NCBI GenBank assembly: GCA_964438605.1
Contig: CAYTKT010000007.1
Coordinates: 1 to 62,393, forward strand
DNA from: Alangreenwoodia sp964438605
GTDB taxonomy: Bacteria > Bacillota > Clostridia > Peptostreptococcales > Anaerovoracaceae
DNA: 62,393 nucleotides
Direction of reading: 5' to 3'
Positions 36,901-45,646 of the stretch are shown here, piece after piece. The notes beneath the pieces were generated by a model, which was not told where the DNA came from, made no database searches, and saw nothing but the letters and a program-made list of their open reading frames with translations. The translations under genes were made by a program, and so were the position numbers. Numbering within the stretch: the stretch's first letter is position 1; the number at the start of each line of letters is the position of its first letter.

Positions 36901-37804
36901 CGGTGTGCCTTCGCGGATGAACGTCGGCCAGGTGCTTGAAACTCATATCGGTCTTGCGGCAAAGAAGAAGGGCTGGTATATTGCGACGCCGGTATTTGAC
37001 GGCGCCATGGAGGAGGATATTCTTGACCTGTTTAAAGAGACGGGGATTCCGCCGACAGGAAAATTGTGGATGCGTGACGGAAGAACCGGTGAATATTTTG
37101 ATAATCCGGTTACGGTGGGCATTATGTATATGCTGAAGCTGCATCATCTGGTGGATGATAAGATCCATGCGAGAAGTACCGGGCCATATTCGATGGTGAC
37201 GCAGCAGCCGCTGGGCGGTAAAGCCCAGTTCGGCGGACAGCGTTTCGGAGAGATGGAAGTCTGGGCACTGGAAGCATATGGTGCGGCATACACGCTTCAG
37301 GAGATTCTGACTGTCAAGTCGGATGATGTGGTTGGGCGTGTTAAGACTTATGAGGCCATCGTCAAGGGCGAAAATATTCCCGAACCGGGGATTCCTGAAT
37401 CCTTTAAAGTCCTTATTAAGGAGATGCAGAGTCTTGCTTTGGATGTTAAAATGTTTAATGATAAGGGCGAAGAAGTAGAACTTCGTGATTCTTATGATTC
37501 GGAGACGATTCCTGAAATGGAAAATATCATTTCCGGCGACGGCCAGCGTCGTTCTGCCGATGAGATTCTTTCGGGGGACTCAGGTTTCATGGAGGCCGGA
37601 GCGGGAACGAGAGACGGCGGCTTTACCGGGGAGAAATCCAATGAAGACGACGAGTTTATTGATGATGTTTCTGACGATGAGGATGATCTCATCGAGGACG
37701 ATATGGATGATGATTTGACAGATGAGGATGAAGAATCTGTCGATTTCGACGATTATGACAGTGATTTCGAAGATGAATCTTATGATGACTATCCAGAGGA
37801 ATGA
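33968..37804 (+). CDS. rpoB: RNA polymerase beta subunit with acidic C-terminal tail
   Basis: Catalytic beta subunit, 1278 residues. The start at 33968 ([20 protein letters not shown]) has AAGGAG 8 bases upstream. The rifampicin pocket reads [20 protein letters not shown] and [11 protein letters not shown], the sensitive form. Other signatures: [32 protein letters not shown] and [19 protein letters not shown]. The conserved part ends near [10 protein letters not shown]. A tail of about 85 residues follows, the last 54 almost all Asp/Glu. Most Firmicute RpoB proteins lack such a long acidic end. rpoC follows after 73 bp. Confidence 0.98.
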   Translation: [1278 protein letters not shown]

Positions 37805-37877
37805 CAGAAATTTTTCTTTCCACATATAAAGTAATTCAGTTGTGATTTGGTAAAAAGAGAAAAGGGGGAGAGACTCC

Positions 37878-40800
37878 TTGAACGAACTGAACAATTTTGA
37901 AGCATTACAGATCAGCCTTGCCTCTACGGAAAAGATCAGAGAGTGGTCGAGAGGTGAAGTGACAAAACCGGAAACGATCAATTACAGAACATTGAAGCCG
38001 GAAAAGGACGGGCTTTACTGCGAAAGGATATTCGGGCCTCAGAAGGACTGGGAGTGCCACTGCGGTAAGTATAAGCGGATCCGGTATAAAGGAATTGTCT
38101 GCGACCGCTGCGGCGTAGAGGTTACAAAGGCAAAGGTGAGAAGAGAACGAATGGGCCATATCGAGTTGGCCGCTCCCGTATCCCATATTTGGTATTTTAA
38201 GGGAATTCCGAGCAGGATGGGCCTTGTTCTTGATATTTCTCCAAGAAATCTCGAACGAATTCTCTATTTCGCGGCGTATATCGTGACAGATCCCGGTCAG
38301 GGAACGAATTTGGCGTATAAGGAAATACTGACCGAAGCGCAGTATCGCGAGGCTAAGGATACCTATGGAAATTCCTTTAAGGCAGGTATGGGCGCCGAGG
38401 CGATTCGTGAACTGCTGACGCATATTGATCTTGATGAGCTTTCGGCGGAACTCAGGGAGAAACTGAGAGAAGCAAGCGGCCAGAAAAAGATACGCATTGT
38501 CAGACGTCTTGAAGTTATTGAAGCGTTGCGATTGTCAGGAAATAAGCCTGAGTGGATGGTGCTTGAGGTCGTTCCTGTTATTCCGCCTGATTTGAGACCG
38601 ATGGTGCAGCTTGACGGCGGCAGATTTGCGACTTCCGACTTAAATGATCTTTACAGACGAGTAATAAATCGAAACAATAGATTGAAGCGTCTTCTTAGCT
38701 TGGGCGCTCCTGACATTATTGTGAGAAATGAAAAAAGAATGCTTCAGGAAGCAGTGGACGCGCTGATCGACAACGGCAGAAGGGGACGTCCTGTTACCGG
38801 TCCGGGCGGCAGGCCGTTGAAATCTTTGTCTGATATGCTCAAAGGTAAGCAGGGACGTTTCAGACAGAATCTGCTGGGCAAAAGAGTGGATTATTCCGGG
38901 CGTTCGGTAATCGTTGTCGGTCCGGAGCTTAAGTTCTACCAGTGTGGCCTCCCGAAGAAAATGGCGCTGGAACTCTTTAAGCCGTTTATCATGAAGAAGC
39001 TGGTGGAAAATGACATTGCGCATAATATCAAGAGTGCCAAAAGAATGGTGGAAAAAGTAAAACCTGAAGTCTGGGATGTGCTCGATGAGGTCATTAAGGA
39101 GCATCCTGTTTTGCTGAATCGTGCGCCTACACTTCATAGGCTTGGTATTCAGGCTTTTGAACCCGTTCTTGTTGAAGGTAAGGCAATTAAATTGCATCCA
39201 CTTGTCTGCACTGCTTATAATGCCGATTTTGACGGGGATCAGATGGCTGTCCATTTGCCGCTTTCCGTGGAAGCCCAAGCGGAAGCCCGTTATTTGATGC
39301 TTTCTGTCAATAATATTCTGGCACCGAAGGACGGTTCGCCGATTACGACACCGACGCAGGACATGATTCTCGGAAGTTATTATCTGACGCATCCGGGACA
39401 GGAATCGCGGACAAATGCAGCGGAAAAAGGTGATGGCAAAATTTTTACGGATTTCGACGAACTGATGATGGCATACAGCGCTCACGTCGTTGGAATTCAT
39501 GCTCGTGTCAAAGTAAGGAAACAACTTTCAAAGGATGATCCGGGCAGGTTGGTAGAATCGACGGTGGGCAGGTTCATCTTCAATCAAAATATTCCTCAGG
39601 ATCTGGGGTTTGTTGACAGGGAAAAGGATCCATACAGCTTGGAAGTGGATTTCCTGTGCGACAAGAAGAAATTGGGCCAGATTATTGATAAGTGCTATAA
39701 AGTTCATGGGAATACGGGTACGGCAGAAATGCTGGATCACATCAAGTCCATGGGTTATCATTATTCGACCGTTGCGGCGATTACGATTAGCGTATCCGAT
39801 ATGGAAATTCCGAAATCGAAGCCTGAAATTATCGCACAGGCTAACGCAGTTGTAGATAAATACCAGACGGCATACAGACGCGGACTGATGTCGAATGAAG
39901 AAAGATATGAAAAGGTCATTCAGACCTGGAATGTGACGACGGAAAAAATCGCGGACGAGTTGATGGATTCCCTCGGTTCGCTGAATAATCTGTTTATCAT
40001 GGCTCACTCCGGAGCCCGGGGCAGCAAAAATCAGATTAAACAGGTCGGCGGCATGAGAGGCTTAATGGCAAACGCCTCCGGTAAGACGATTGAAATTCCG
40101 ATTACGGCAAACTTTCGTGAAGGACTGTCGATTCTGGACTACTTTATTTCATCAAACGGCGCACGTAAGGGCCTGTCTGATACGGCGCTGAGAACGGCAG
40201 ACTCAGGTTATCTGACGAGACGTCTCGTAGATGTCAGTCATAACGTAATCGTGAGGGAAATTGACTGCCGAACTGACGAGGGAATTGAGGTTACTGCGTT
40301 TGTCGACGGCAAGGAAGTCATTGAGTCGCTGAAGTTGCGGATAGCTGGAAGAACTGCTCTGGAAGACATTGTAAATCCTCAGACAGGGGAAGTGATCGTA
40401 GCTCATGGCGAGGAGATCAGTGACGCTCAGGCTGAAGCCGTAGAAGCGGCAGGAATTGAATCGGTGAAGATTCGCTCTGTTCTGACTTGTAAAAGTACAA
40501 TCGGCGTCTGTGCAAAGTGCTATGGCAGATGTCTGGCGACGGGCGAGACTGTGAATATCGGGGAAGCGGTGGGTATTACGGCGGCCCAGTCAATCGGGGA
40601 GCCGGGCACACAGCTGACGATGCGTACATTCCATACAGGCGGTGTAGCAGGAGGTGACATTACTCAAGGTCTTCCAAGAGTTGAAGAACTGTTTGAAGCG
40701 AGAAAACCAAAGGGCTTGGCCGAGATCTGTGAGGCTGACGGCACGGTTGTTTCCATCGAGCCGAGAAAAGATAATAAAACTGAAATCAAAGTCTTGGGCG

Positions 40801-41588
40801 ACGAGGAGACTGTTTACGTAATTCCTTACGGCGCACGCATTAAAGTCAGAGAAGGGGATTTTGCGACAGCGGGGAGCGGCCTGACGCAGGGTCCGCTGAA
40901 CCCTCACGATATTTTGAGGATCAATGGCGTAGAAGGTGTTTACCAGTATTTGATCAAGGAAGTGCAGCGTGTATATAAGATGCAGGGTGTAGATATCAAT
41001 GATAAGCACATTGAGGTTATTGTCAGCCAGATGCTCGGCAAAGTCAGGATTGACGATTCGGGTGATACAGATATGCTGCCCGGTGCACTTTATACGCAAA
41101 GAGAGTTTGACGAAACGAATGCGGCTGCGGAGGCGGAAGGCCTTGAACCGGCTGCAGGCAAAGTTGTGCTGCTGGGGATCACAAAGGCTTCGTTGGCAAC
41201 GGACTCCTTCCTGTCGGCAGCTTCCTTCCAGGAAACGACGCGTGTTCTGACAGACGCAGCTATCAAAGGCAAGGTAGATCATCTGAGAGGTTTGAAAGAA
41301 AATGTTATCATCGGGAAACTGATTCCTGCGGGTACGGGTATGAAGATCTACAAGGATATTGATCTGGATTACGGAGAGAATGCTGCAATTATTGAGGAAT
41401 ACGAACAAAAAAAGCGAGAGGAAGAACTGGCTGCAAGACAAGCGGCCGTCGAAGCGAAACATTCCGAGGAAAAGGCTGCTGTTGAGACATTGGCAGTGGC
41501 CGACACGCAGGAAAATTCTGGAAGCGGCGGTGAATTTGATGTAATTCCTGAGGGCAGCGATGATGGAATTACGGAAATTCATGAATAA
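37878..41588 (+). CDS. rpoC: RNA polymerase beta' subunit
   Basis: Catalytic beta' subunit, 1236 residues, starting with TTG at 37878; GGGGGAG lies 8 bases upstream and the protein begins (M)NELNNFEALQISLASTEKI as in the family. Zinc ribbon CHCGKYKRIRYKGIVCDRCG at about residues 58-77, active-site magnesium loop YNADFDGDQMAVH, a second zinc site (CKSTIGVCAKCYGRC), and trigger-loop region GEPGTQLTMRTFHTGG. The C-terminus is a charged, Ala/Glu-rich coil ending in SDDGITEIHE. Co-transcribed with rpoB. Confidence 0.98.
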   Translation: MNELNNFEALQISLASTEKIREWSRGEVTKPETINYRTLKPEKDGLYCERIFGPQKDWECHCGKYKRIRYKGIVCDRCGVEVTKAKVRRERMGHIELAAPVSHIWYFKGIPSRMGLVLDISPRNLERILYFAAYIVTDPGQGTNLAYKEILTEAQYREAKDTYGNSFKAGMGAEAIRELLTHIDLDELSAELREKLREASGQKKIRIVRRLEVIEALRLSGNKPEWMVLEVVPVIPPDLRPMVQLDGGRFATSDLNDLYRRVINRNNRLKRLLSLGAPDIIVRNEKRMLQEAVDALIDNGRRGRPVTGPGGRPLKSLSDMLKGKQGRFRQNLLGKRVDYSGRSVIVVGPELKFYQCGLPKKMALELFKPFIMKKLVENDIAHNIKSAKRMVEKVKPEVWDVLDEVIKEHPVLLNRAPTLHRLGIQAFEPVLVEGKAIKLHPLVCTAYNADFDGDQMAVHLPLSVEAQAEARYLMLSVNNILAPKDGSPITTPTQDMILGSYYLTHPGQESRTNAAEKGDGKIFTDFDELMMAYSAHVVGIHARVKVRKQLSKDDPGRLVESTVGRFIFNQNIPQDLGFVDREKDPYSLEVDFLCDKKKLGQIIDKCYKVHGNTGTAEMLDHIKSMGYHYSTVAAITISVSDMEIPKSKPEIIAQANAVVDKYQTAYRRGLMSNEERYEKVIQTWNVTTEKIADELMDSLGSLNNLFIMAHSGARGSKNQIKQVGGMRGLMANASGKTIEIPITANFREGLSILDYFISSNGARKGLSDTALRTADSGYLTRRLVDVSHNVIVREIDCRTDEGIEVTAFVDGKEVIESLKLRIAGRTALEDIVNPQTGEVIVAHGEEISDAQAEAVEAAGIESVKIRSVLTCKSTIGVCAKCYGRCLATGETVNIGEAVGITAAQSIGEPGTQLTMRTFHTGGVAGGDITQGLPRVEELFEARKPKGLAEICEADGTVVSIEPRKDNKTEIKVLGDEETVYVIPYGARIKVREGDFATAGSGLTQGPLNPHDILRINGVEGVYQYLIKEVQRVYKMQGVDINDKHIEVIVSQMLGKVRIDDSGDTDMLPGALYTQREFDETNAAAEAEGLEPAAGKVVLLGITKASLATDSFLSAASFQETTRVLTDAAIKGKVDHLRGLKENVIIGKLIPAGTGMKIYKDIDLDYGENAAIIEEYEQKKREEELAARQAAVEAKHSEEKAAVETLAVADTQENSGSGGEFDVIPEGSDDGITEIHE

Positions 41589-41619
41589 AAATTTAATATT
41601 CTGCCAATAAAATATGTGA

Positions 41620-41649
41620 TTGACATTTTGAACCTGAAAATGTTACAAT
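41620..41649 (+). promoter_or_regulatory. Promoter of the L7Ae-str gene cluster
   Basis: TTGACA (41620-41625), 18 bases, TACAAT (41644-41649), just after the rpoC stop. It lies upstream of the attenuator-like leader. Confidence 0.75.
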
Positions 41650-41674
41650 AAAGCTCGGTCTATGGCAAAAGATT

Positions 41675-41716
41675 GGTGGTTGCTCCTGCAGCCACCGTTT
41701 TTTAAAGCTGGAGCAA
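41675..41716 (+). promoter_or_regulatory. Attenuator-like leader with two exclusive hairpins
   Basis: Terminator form: GGTGGTTGC pairs with GCAGCCACC (41675-41696), followed by GTTTTTT. Alternative form: TTGCTCC (41680-41686) pairs perfectly with GGAGCAA (41710-41716). The two share bases and cannot coexist, which is the layout of a regulated terminator. It precedes the L7Ae-like, rpsL, rpsG, fusA, tuf genes. Confidence 0.65.
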
Positions 41717-41805
41717 ATGCCCAAAACGCCGGATTCGGATGCTGTACGCCGGTGCAAATGTGTATGACGTTCAGGCGATTCGGGCTGATGCAGGTGAGGT
41801 GAAAT

Positions 41806-42066
41806 ATGTCTGAAAAAGAAGCCAGAAATGTGGTTACCGGAACCAGGCAGACGATGCGTCTGATCGAGCAGGATGGACTGGAAGCCGTCTATATTGCGGA
41901 GGATGCTGACATCTTTGTGATCAAGAACATTGCAGCAGCTGCCCGTCAGCATGGAATCAAAGTGATCTGCGTGCCGTCGAAGCGCCAGCTCGGAGCGAAG
42001 TGTGGTATCAGTGTCGGGGCTGCCACAGCAGGATTGATCGCCGAAAAGAACGGCAATGCGCGGTAG
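41806..42066 (+). CDS. L7Ae/L30e-family RNA-binding protein (YbxF-like)
   Basis: Small RNA-binding protein of 86 residues. The L7Ae fold is visible in TRQTMRLIEQDGLEAVYIAEDA and VPSKRQLGAKCGISVGAATA, the second being the kink-turn recognition region. AGGTGAG precedes the ATG. Firmicutes often place a YbxF/RplGB protein exactly here, between rpoC and rpsL. It binds kink-turns on rRNA or riboswitch-type RNA; its precise ribosomal role is unsettled. It may sense its own leader, but that is inference. Confidence 0.93.
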   Translation: MSEKEARNVVTGTRQTMRLIEQDGLEAVYIAEDADIFVIKNIAAAARQHGIKVICVPSKRQLGAKCGISVGAATAGLIAEKNGNAR

Positions 42067-42293
42067 AGACGCGGTGACTGCGGATAGTCGGGTTTGGAAA
42101 GTTATCTGCAACGAGCATATGAAATAGATAAAAACGTCTGCAAATGCAAGGATTTGCAAAACGGCAGATATTCGGAGATGTAAAAGTAAGAGATCACACG
42201 AAAAAACAGTTCGTCAATTTATAATTATAACGTGCCATATTAACCTGATTTAAACCTGAATGGTTTAGATATATTATCATTATTATTATGCGT

Positions 42294-42313
42294 TTGTGTC
42301 GTTTCTGACACAA
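42294..42313 (+). promoter_or_regulatory. Hairpin in rpsL leader
   Basis: TTGTGTC pairs with GACACAA around GTTTCT, about 20 bases before the rpsL start and next to its ribosome binding site. It could mask or expose that site. Confidence 0.45.
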
Positions 42314-42335
42314 TCTGCAGGAAAGGAGAAAACAA

Positions 42336-42749
42336 ATGCCTACTATTAACCAGTTAGTTAGAGAAGGTCGTAAAAAGACAGTAAAGAAGTCTACGGCACC
42401 TGCTCTTTTAAGAGGAATGAATTCCCTCAAGAGAGTGCCTACCGACACAAAGTCCCCTCAAAAGAGAGGCGTCTGCACGTCTGTAAAGACAGTCACTCCT
42501 AAGAAGCCGAATTCCGCGCTTAGGAAAGTTGCCAGAGTACGTCTGACAAACGGTATGGAAGTGACAGCATACATTCCTGGTATCGGCCATAACCTTCAGG
42601 AGCACAGTGTCGTACTGATCAGAGGCGGTAGAGTTAAGGACCTTCCGGGTGTAAGATACCACATCGTCAGAGGCACACTCGATACGGCCGGCGTATCCGG
42701 CAGAATGCAGGCTCGTTCCAAGTACGGTGCAAAAGCACCTAAAAAATAG
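42336..42749 (+). CDS. rpsL: 30S ribosomal protein S12
   Basis: Decoding-centre protein, 137 residues, begins MPTINQLVREGRKKTVKKS. The streptomycin-interaction loop reads TVTPKKPNSALRKVARVRL, with the lysine present in sensitive strains, and the second loop GGRVKDLPGVRYHIVRGTLD is normal. AAAGGAG precedes the ATG. First classical gene of the str operon. Confidence 0.98.
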   Translation: MPTINQLVREGRKKTVKKSTAPALLRGMNSLKRVPTDTKSPQKRGVCTSVKTVTPKKPNSALRKVARVRLTNGMEVTAYIPGIGHNLQEHSVVLIRGGRVKDLPGVRYHIVRGTLDTAGVSGRMQARSKYGAKAPKK

Positions 42750-42910
42750 GATGGGACGGTAATCAAAAAATAAGTTATCTTTGCGCCCTTGCTGTGGGAA
42801 TGTCATCTCGTTTCGTACAGATTGCGAAAGAGAGGTGCAGACGCATGATGAGGAATGATATATATCTGACCAGGTTATATCTGCGCACCACGGCGGTGAA
42901 TGCCGTCGAG

Positions 42911-42942
42911 TACCTGAGCCCTGGATGTGTGCCGGGCAGGTA
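42911..42942 (+). promoter_or_regulatory. Hairpin in the rpsL-rpsG gap
   Basis: TACCT...GCCC pairs with GGGC...AGGTA with a two-base bulge. In E. coli S7 binds a structure in this gap to regulate the operon. This could be an equivalent site, but the similarity is in position only. Confidence 0.35.
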
Positions 42943-42985
42943 GTCCGTTTTTATACGGATTATAACAAATAAGGAGGGAAGAGAA

Positions 42986-43456
42986 GTGCCTAGAAAGGGA
43001 AATGTTCCTAAGAGAGAAGTGCTTCCTGATCCCGTCTACGGAAGTGTTGTTGTATCGAAGCTGATCAATAACATTATGCTGGACGGAAAAAAGGGAGTAG
43101 CACAGACTATTGTGTATAAGGCGTTCGATATGGTTAAAGATATCACCGGCGAAGACCCGCTTGATATATTCGAGAAGGCGATGAACAATATCATGCCTGT
43201 CGTTGAAGTTAAGGCGAGACGTGTCGGTGGCGCGAATTATCAGGTTCCTATCGAGGTAAGACCTGAAAGAAGACAGACTCTCGGTCTCAGATGGCTCACA
43301 AGATATACGAGAGAAAGAGGCGAGAAGTATATGTATGAGAGACTTGCCAAGGAACTTATTGACGCATCGAATAACACGGGTGCGTCCGTAAAGAGGAAGG
43401 AAGATACTCATAAGATGGCGGAAGCGAACAAGGCATTCGCTCATTACAGATGGTAA
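42986..43456 (+). CDS. rpsG: 30S ribosomal protein S7
   Basis: Primary 16S rRNA-binding protein of the 30S head; 156 residues, begins MPRKGNVPKREVLPDPVYGS. The start codon is GTG at 42986, with AAGGAGGG 7 bases upstream. It contains YQVPIEVRPERRQTLGLRWL. Followed by fusA after 80 bp. Confidence 0.98.
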   Translation: MPRKGNVPKREVLPDPVYGSVVVSKLINNIMLDGKKGVAQTIVYKAFDMVKDITGEDPLDIFEKAMNNIMPVVEVKARRVGGANYQVPIEVRPERRQTLGLRWLTRYTRERGEKYMYERLAKELIDASNNTGASVKRKEDTHKMAEANKAFAHYRW

Positions 43457-43536
43457 TTTCCCTGTCGGGATTGCCAGTTTTGATATCAATAGAATTTTAA
43501 GACTTCACGGGAGTCTGGAAAGGAGGAGCCACAAAT

Positions 43537-45600
43537 ATGGCCAGACAATTTCCATTGGAAAAAACCAGAAATATTGGTATTATGGCGCATATCGATGCCG
43601 GCAAAACGACCACAACAGAACGGATTCTGTTTTATACCGGCAGAACACATAAAATTGGGGAAACCCATGATGGAGCTGCTCAGATGGACTGGATGGAACA
43701 GGAGCAGGAAAGAGGTATTACGATCACTTCTGCTGCTACGACAGCTCAGTGGAAAGGCAACAGGGTTAATATTATCGATACACCGGGGCATGTGGACTTT
43801 ACAGTAGAAGTAGAGAGGTCACTGCGTGTGCTTGACGGTGCTGTTACCGTTCTCTGCGCTAAAGGAGGTGTAGAGCCTCAGTCGGAGACAGTTTGGAGAC
43901 AGGCTGAAAAGTACGGAGTTCCAAGGATGATTTTTGTAAATAAGATGGACATCCTCGGTGCTGATTACTACAGGGTCATCGATATGGTTAAGGACAGACT
44001 CAAGGCAAACGCTGTGCCTGTTCAGCTCCCTATCGGTAAGGAGGACACATTTGTAGGCATCATTGACCTGATTAAGATGAAAGCGGAAATCTACAAGGAT
44101 GACCTCGGAAAAGAAATTGAGGAAACAGACATTCCTGAAGATATGAAGGAACTGGCAAATGAATGGAGGCATTCGCTTCTGGAATCCGTAGCCGAAACAG
44201 ATGAAGAGCTGATGATGCAGTATCTGGAAGAAGATACGTTATCGGAAAAGGACATCAAAAAGGCGATCCGAAAGTCGACGATCGCAGGTGAGATGGTTCC
44301 TATGCTTTGCGGTTCCGCATATAAGAACAAGGGCGTTCAGCCGTTGCTCGACGCGGTAATTGATTATATGCCGTCTCCACTCGATATTCCTGCAATTAAG
44401 GGGATACATCCGGGCACGGGAGAAGAAATTGAAAGCCCTACAGATGACAACGCTCCGTTTTCGGCTCTCGCGTTCAAGATCATGGCTGACCCGTTCGTCG
44501 GGAAGCTGGCGTTCTTCAGAGTATATTCCGGCACGTTGGATTCGGGTTCCTATGTGTATAATTCTACGAAGGATAAGAAAGAAAGAATCGGACGTATCCT
44601 TCAGATGCATGCCAATAAACGAGAAGAAATCAACAAGGTATACGCAGGCGATATCGCAGCGGCAGTTGGTCTTAAGGACACGACGACGGGCGATACTCTC
44701 TGCGATGAAAAGCACCCGATCATTCTCGAATCTATGGAGTTCCCTGATCCTGTAATCGAAATTGCGATTGAGCCAAAGACGAAGGCCGGCCAGGAAAAGA
44801 TGGGCATTGCTCTTGCCAAACTGGCGGAAGAAGACCCTACATTTAAAACTTACACGAATCCGGACACAGGTCAAACAATTATCGCAGGGATGGGCGAGCT
44901 CCACTTGGATATTATCGTCGACCGTCTGCTGAGAGAATTCAAGGTGGAAGCGAACGTCGGCAAGCCGCAGGTTTCTTACAAGGAAACGCTTACGGCTCCG
45001 GCAGATGTGGATTACAAATATGCGAAGCAGTCGGGTGGTCGCGGCCAGTATGGTCACGTCAAGATTAAGGTCACTCCGAGAGAACCGGGTTCCGGCTACG
45101 AATTTAAAAACTCTGTCGTTGGCGGCGCAATTCCAAAAGAATATATTCCGAAAATCGACGAAGGGATTCAGGAGGCGATGCAGACCGGCGTGCTGGCAGG
45201 TTATCAGGTAGTGGACATCGGTGTAGAACTTTATGACGGCTCGTATCATGAAGTTGACTCATCCGAAATGGCATTTAAAATTGCGGCTTCCATGGCGTTT
45301 AAGGAAGCGTCTAGAAAGGCGAAGCCTGTACTTTTGGAGCCGATCTTCAAGGTGGAAGTTACGGTTCCTGAAGAATATATGGGGGATATTATTGGTGATA
45401 TTTCCTCGAGAAGAGGACGTATCGAAGGCTCTGATATGCGCAACGGTACGGTTGCAGTCAGAGGTTATGTACCGCTCTCCGAGATGTTCGGATACGCGAC
45501 AGATTTGAGATCAAAGACTCAGGGACGCGGCGTATACGTAATGCAGATGGATCACTATGAACAACTCCCTGCAAATCTCGTGGAAAAGGTTACAAAGTAA
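43537..45600 (+). CDS. fusA: Elongation factor G
   Basis: GTPase that drives ribosomal translocation; 687 residues, normal for EF-G. G1 AHIDAGKTTTTER, G2 region QERGITITSAATT, G3 DTPGHVDF, G4 NKMDILGAD. Domain IV contains the QSGGRGQYGHVKIKVTP segment typical of translocating EF-G rather than RRF2-like copies. AAAGGAGG precedes the ATG. It is directly followed by tuf copy 2. Confidence 0.98.
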   Translation: MARQFPLEKTRNIGIMAHIDAGKTTTTERILFYTGRTHKIGETHDGAAQMDWMEQEQERGITITSAATTAQWKGNRVNIIDTPGHVDFTVEVERSLRVLDGAVTVLCAKGGVEPQSETVWRQAEKYGVPRMIFVNKMDILGADYYRVIDMVKDRLKANAVPVQLPIGKEDTFVGIIDLIKMKAEIYKDDLGKEIEETDIPEDMKELANEWRHSLLESVAETDEELMMQYLEEDTLSEKDIKKAIRKSTIAGEMVPMLCGSAYKNKGVQPLLDAVIDYMPSPLDIPAIKGIHPGTGEEIESPTDDNAPFSALAFKIMADPFVGKLAFFRVYSGTLDSGSYVYNSTKDKKERIGRILQMHANKREEINKVYAGDIAAAVGLKDTTTGDTLCDEKHPIILESMEFPDPVIEIAIEPKTKAGQEKMGIALAKLAEEDPTFKTYTNPDTGQTIIAGMGELHLDIIVDRLLREFKVEANVGKPQVSYKETLTAPADVDYKYAKQSGGRGQYGHVKIKVTPREPGSGYEFKNSVVGGAIPKEYIPKIDEGIQEAMQTGVLAGYQVVDIGVELYDGSYHEVDSSEMAFKIAASMAFKEASRKAKPVLLEPIFKVEVTVPEEYMGDIIGDISSRRGRIEGSDMRNGTVAVRGYVPLSEMFGYATDLRSKTQGRGVYVMQMDHYEQLPANLVEKVTK

Positions 45601-45646
45601 GCATAAAGAACATTTACTATTGATTAGTTAGTTAGGAGGAATTTCC

